Positions 61,332 through 64,000 of a DNA stretch of 64,000 bases are shown one piece after another (within the stretch, counting starts at the first letter, position 1; each line of letters opens with the position of its first letter). Under the pieces are notes generated by a model. It searched no databases, had not been told where the DNA came from, and was given only the letters and a program-made list of their open reading frames with translations. The DNA lies in contig NZ_WWEM01000043.1 of NCBI RefSeq assembly GCF_019308285.1, positions 1 through 64,000 on the forward strand, in the 5' to 3' direction. The position numbers and the translations under genes were made by a program. Source of the stretch: Flavobacterium quisquiliarum. GTDB lineage: Bacteria; Bacteroidota; Bacteroidia; Flavobacteriales; Flavobacteriaceae.

Positions 61332-61369
61332 AAAACGCTGTGAGACCTTTGAGTTTCATGGCGTTTTTT
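61332..61369 (+). terminator. Terminator after the TolC gene
   Basis: A stem of AAAACGC (61332-61338) with GCGTTTT (61361-61367), extended by weaker inner pairs, ending in six T. Confidence 0.65.
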
Positions 61370-61377
61370 AGTTTTTT

Positions 61378-61643
61378 GCCGCGAAGGCGCTAGGGCGTGA
61401 AGTTTTTTTTAAGTCTCTCGCAGATTTTGCTGATTGTGGAGATTTATTCTCAATTTTTTGTCAATTTCGACGAAGGAGAAATCTCCGCGAGAAACTCTAC
61501 AAAGATTGGACTCTCGTTGCGGAGCTACTTGTGAAGATTTCTCCTTCGTCGAAATGACAAAATTGCGGTTATTTCTTTATTTTTGAATAGTAAATCTAGT
61601 GCCTTAAAAAAATAAAAACTTTGTGCCTTAGCGTCTTCGCGGC
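61378..61643. repeat. Nested palindromic repeats
   Basis: The outer pair GCCGCGAAGGCGC (61378-61390) and GCGTCTTCGCGGC (61631-61643) belongs to the same family as 20616-20722. Inside sits a copy of the 'gtcatttcgacgaagg' family (61458-61560) with a perfect 17-base-pair arm CGACGAAGGAGAAATCT (61468-61484 with 61535-61551). One repeat has inserted into another. The region (61291-61659) has no gene. Confidence 0.75.
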
Positions 61644-61659
61644 AAAACCAAACCAATCT

Positions 61660-62265
61660 ATGACTTTCAGTCCAAAAATATACCTCAACAATCTAAAACA
61701 AACCATCGAAAGTTACTATCCGCTTTCTGATCAGTCTTGGAAACAGATTGAAATTACTACACATTTCCAAACGCTTAAAAAAGGAGAAACGCTATTACAA
61801 AATGGAGAAATCGCTAAAAATCTTCATTTCATTGCGAAAGGTGTTTTAAGAGCTTTTATAACCGATCAGCAGGGGAATTTCTATAACAAAAATCTTTTTA
61901 TGGAAAATTATTTTGCAGGTTCTAAAGTTTCGTTGATGCTCCAAACTCCGTCCAATTTTACAATTGAAGCTTTGGAAGACTCCATTATAATCAACATCAA
62001 TTATAAAAAATATATGGAGCTGATCTACCAAAACGACGATCTCAAAAACTTCTATATCGCTCATTTAGAGAAAAACTGGATTATTGATAAAGAACAAAGA
62101 GAAGTCGCTTTAGTAATGCAAAACGCAACCGAAAGATATCTTAATCTTTTGGAGAAACATCCAACAATTGCAGATCGTGTTCCTTTGCTTCATATTGCTT
62201 CTCATTTAGGAATTACGCCAACACAGTTAAGCCGAATCAGAAAAAGTCTGGAAAAAGATTTGTAA
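61660..62265 (+). CDS. Crp/Fnr-family transcriptional regulator
   Basis: A 201-residue regulator starting at ATG 61660; an upstream TTG frame (61621) runs through a repeat and is rejected. The cyclic-nucleotide-binding-like N-terminal beta-roll (KKGETLLQNGEIAKNLHFIA region) is followed by a C-terminal winged helix (about 145-198) with HIASHLGITPTQLSRIRKSL. Effector is unknown; Bacteroidetes members of this group usually lack cAMP-binding residues. The GNAT gene follows after 71 bases. Confidence 0.85.
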   Translation: MTFSPKIYLNNLKQTIESYYPLSDQSWKQIEITTHFQTLKKGETLLQNGEIAKNLHFIAKGVLRAFITDQQGNFYNKNLFMENYFAGSKVSLMLQTPSNFTIEALEDSIIININYKKYMELIYQNDDLKNFYIAHLEKNWIIDKEQREVALVMQNATERYLNLLEKHPTIADRVPLLHIASHLGITPTQLSRIRKSLEKDL

Positions 62266-62336
62266 ATCAACATATGTAAAGGTTTTTCTAAAAGACCAGA
62301 ATTATCTTTGCTTTATAATTCAAACTTGTTATTACA

Positions 62337-63068
62337 ATGCACACTATAAACCTCATCAAAGATAATATTGACAATCTTACCACACTTTGGAAAACCGTTG
62401 CCACTCCTCTCCTTTCCTATCATAAAAATGATCCTTTTGAATTTTCTCAAATCAAAAATTCAGGCTGGCCCAATAGATTATGGTCTCGAGAAGATATTAC
62501 AGAAAAAAGTTTTCAGCAGATTCTGAAAACCATGGAGAAAAATCCAGGTTTGGTGATTCCATATTGGGATATTTTCGGAAGCAATTCTAAAGAAATTTTC
62601 GAAAAGAATGGCTTTCATATCCGAATTCAGCTTGTAGCAATGGCTTTAAAATTGGGCGAAAAATTGCCGCTTCAAAACAACCTTACTTTTAAAAGAGTTT
62701 TAAATGAGGAACATGCCAAAACTTGGTCAGATATTTATCCGCTTTCTTTTAGTTATGTGATCAGCAAAGAAACGTTGGTTCATAATTATGAAAATGTGAA
62801 GTTTTATCTGGTTCATTTTGAAGGAAAAGCGATTGGAACATTAACTCTTTTCCAAACCGAAAAAACAATGGGAATTCACGGTGTCGGCGTTATTCCTGAA
62901 ATGCGCAAAAAAGGTTTCGCCGAAGAAATCATGAAATTTGCTATCAACGAAGCCATTGATGCCAATTGCGAATATGCACAATTACAAGCTTCAGCTTTAG
63001 GAAAAGGTATTTATACAAGATTGGGTTTTGAGGATTTGTTTACGATTACGAATTACCAACTAACGTAA
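62337..63068 (+). CDS. GNAT-family N-acetyltransferase
   Basis: A 243-residue protein with a C-terminal GNAT domain (about 115-243). The acetyl-CoA-binding pattern is EMRKKGFAEEIMKFAINEA. Substrate unknown; small molecules or protein N-termini are equally possible. A -7 box TATCTTTG lies at 62303-62310, so it can be transcribed on its own, 71 bases after the Crp/Fnr gene. Confidence 0.85.
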   Translation: MHTINLIKDNIDNLTTLWKTVATPLLSYHKNDPFEFSQIKNSGWPNRLWSREDITEKSFQQILKTMEKNPGLVIPYWDIFGSNSKEIFEKNGFHIRIQLVAMALKLGEKLPLQNNLTFKRVLNEEHAKTWSDIYPLSFSYVISKETLVHNYENVKFYLVHFEGKAIGTLTLFQTEKTMGIHGVGVIPEMRKKGFAEEIMKFAINEAIDANCEYAQLQASALGKGIYTRLGFEDLFTITNYQLT

Positions 63069-63070
63069 AT

Positions 63071-63223
63071 TCCAAAGTTTAAAATCCAAAGTTTAAAATC
63101 CAAATTCCAATCAATTCGCTAATGGGATTTCTCGCAGTGACGCGAAGTCGCAAGTTTTTCAACTTAATCTTTTTTAATCTGTGGCTTAAAAATAAAACCT
63201 TGCGACTTCGCGTCACTGCGAGA
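63071..63223. repeat. 14-bp direct repeat and 25-bp perfect inverted repeat
   Basis: TCCAAAGTTTAAAA occurs twice in tandem (63071-63098). Then comes a perfect 25-base inverted repeat (TCTCGCAGTGACGCGAAGTC, 63130 onward, with its complement ending at 63223) around a 44-base loop. The 63069-63376 gap has no other gene; a -7 box TAGATTTG for the next gene is at 63331-63338. Confidence 0.8.
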
Positions 63224-63376
63224 ACTATTTTCAATCCAAAATCTACCTTCTAAAATCTAAAATCAGCATCTTGTCCCAAATGCCCCGAAAATAGTCGCAA
63301 ATGTGTATTTCGTATAAAATAAAACATTATTAGATTTGTAATACATTAACTAATAATCATTTAAAACAAATACCCA

Positions 63377-63757
63377 ATGAAAACAACCAAAATCATTTTC
63401 TGGACTACTACTATCCTTATCTTTTTATTTGAAGGTGTTATGCCGGCTTTAACTTCTCAGACTGAATTAGCGAAAGAAGGAATAAAACATCTTGGCTATC
63501 CGGAATACTTCGGCAATGCATTAGTCGTTTTTAAAATTCTTGGCGTTTTAGCTTTAATAATTCCACAAGTTCCAGGACGTATTAAAGAATGGGCTTATGC
63601 TGGATTTGCATTCGACTTTATTTTTGCATCAATCAGCCACTTTGCGGTAGACGGAATTGATTTTCAAGGTTTCTTCCCACTAATTGTTCTTGCCATTTTA
63701 GTAGTTTCTTATGTGACTTATCATAAAATACAGCGTTATAATAATATCGCGCTCTAA
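63377..63757 (+). CDS. DoxX-family inner-membrane protein
   Basis: A 126-residue protein with four membrane helices (about 5-22, 45-65, 70-90, 95-117) typical of the DoxX/DoxD superfamily. Members are implicated in redox or sulfur metabolism and form complexes in the membrane, but roles are poorly defined. It is 12 bases upstream of a small protein and likely co-transcribed with it. Confidence 0.85.
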   Translation: MKTTKIIFWTTTILIFLFEGVMPALTSQTELAKEGIKHLGYPEYFGNALVVFKILGVLALIIPQVPGRIKEWAYAGFAFDFIFASISHFAVDGIDFQGFFPLIVLAILVVSYVTYHKIQRYNNIAL

Positions 63758-63769
63758 AACTCAAACTTT

Positions 63770-63979
63770 ATGATTGAAGTTTTTAAAACCAATGTTCAGG
63801 AAGAGTCTCAATGCCAACTTATCATTGAGCTTCTTCTGGAACATTATCCACACAGTTCAATCAACTTTGATTTAGAAGATTGTGACAAAATTTTACGTGT
63901 TCATGCCAATGAAATATCGAATGCCAAAATTATTTCGATCCTAAATTTTCATGGGTATTCCTGTGAAGTGCTTCCTTAA
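63770..63979 (+). CDS. Small ferredoxin-fold (heavy-metal-associated-like) protein
   Basis: A 69-residue soluble protein with a beta-alpha-beta-beta-alpha-beta pattern like HMA domains, but with no CxxC metal motif; single Cys residues sit at about 15, 38 and 65. It begins 12 bases after the DoxX-like gene. Chaperone or regulatory function is unknown. Confidence 0.6.
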   Translation: MIEVFKTNVQEESQCQLIIELLLEHYPHSSINFDLEDCDKILRVHANEISNAKIISILNFHGYSCEVLP

Positions 63980-64000
63980 AAAACAAAGCATACAAACAAT

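Noticed and set aside
61621..61659. TTG start for the Crp/Fnr gene
   Set aside because: This segment is the end of an interspersed repeat and has no coding signal; ATG 61660 is used.

Overview
The window is from a low-GC member of the Bacteroidota, almost certainly a Flavobacterium of the F. johnsoniae type. The signs are Bacteroidetes -7 boxes (TAnnTTTG) in front of many genes, a SusC/XusA-type TonB receptor with an N-terminal carboxypeptidase-D-like domain, DUF4374 and PepSY proteins, lipoproteins with acidic residues after the Cys, frequent TTG starts, and many palindromic interspersed repeats of a flavobacterial kind.
Layout. 1-7031 (minus): hexuronate/unsaturated-uronate catabolism, as two units (two MFS transporters; kduI-kduD-uxaC-kdgK), each with the same LacI-type operator abutting its -7 box. 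7286-8224: secreted alpha/beta esterase. 8309-13476 (minus): a XusABC-like xenosiderophore/iron uptake operon, with a divergent PchR-like AraC regulator (13584-14615) and a two-site direct repeat between them. 15039-20599: three tandem promoter-like repeats, an orphan receiver-like protein, an isochorismatase-fold hydrolase, a YtcJ-like amidohydrolase with a porin, and a 2H phosphoesterase. 20775-23629: AraC regulator and two SDRs. 23823-32351: PepSY-like protein, LytS/LytTR two-component system, and a divergent TolC-RND-adaptor efflux operon. 32592-36261: an AT-rich accessory island with a small orphan gene and a Hachiman-like (HamA/HamB) anti-phage pair whose HamA frame is broken at an A9 run. 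37125-45836: PfpI protein, then a two-component system with a heavy-metal RND system (CusCBA/CzcCBA type). 46013-53587: hypotheticals, MscS channel, a paralogous pair of small proteins, LemA/DUF3137, membrane and lipoproteins (one interrupted by a stop codon), and a cupin. 54036-61290: a structured RNA candidate, then TetR-adaptor-RND-small TM protein-TolC with a repeated TetR-like operator. 61660-63979: Crp/Fnr regulator, GNAT, DoxX and a small HMA-like protein.
The window thus carries three complete RND efflux systems, each with a different class of regulator (LytTR, OmpR, TetR). The uronate genes cooperate: the transporters import uronates, KduI/KduD convert the unsaturated-uronate product to 2-keto-3-deoxygluconate, UxaC isomerises uronates and KdgK phosphorylates KDG.
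Most noteworthy: the frameshifted Hachiman-like pair; two copies of a candidate structured RNA ending in terminators (32349-32467 and 48170-48317) whose hairpin covaries; the five-copy TetR operator-like array; an EF-hand-like calcium loop in the cytoplasmic loop of an RND pump; and several families of intergenic palindromes. No tRNA, rRNA, CRISPR array or transposase gene was seen.
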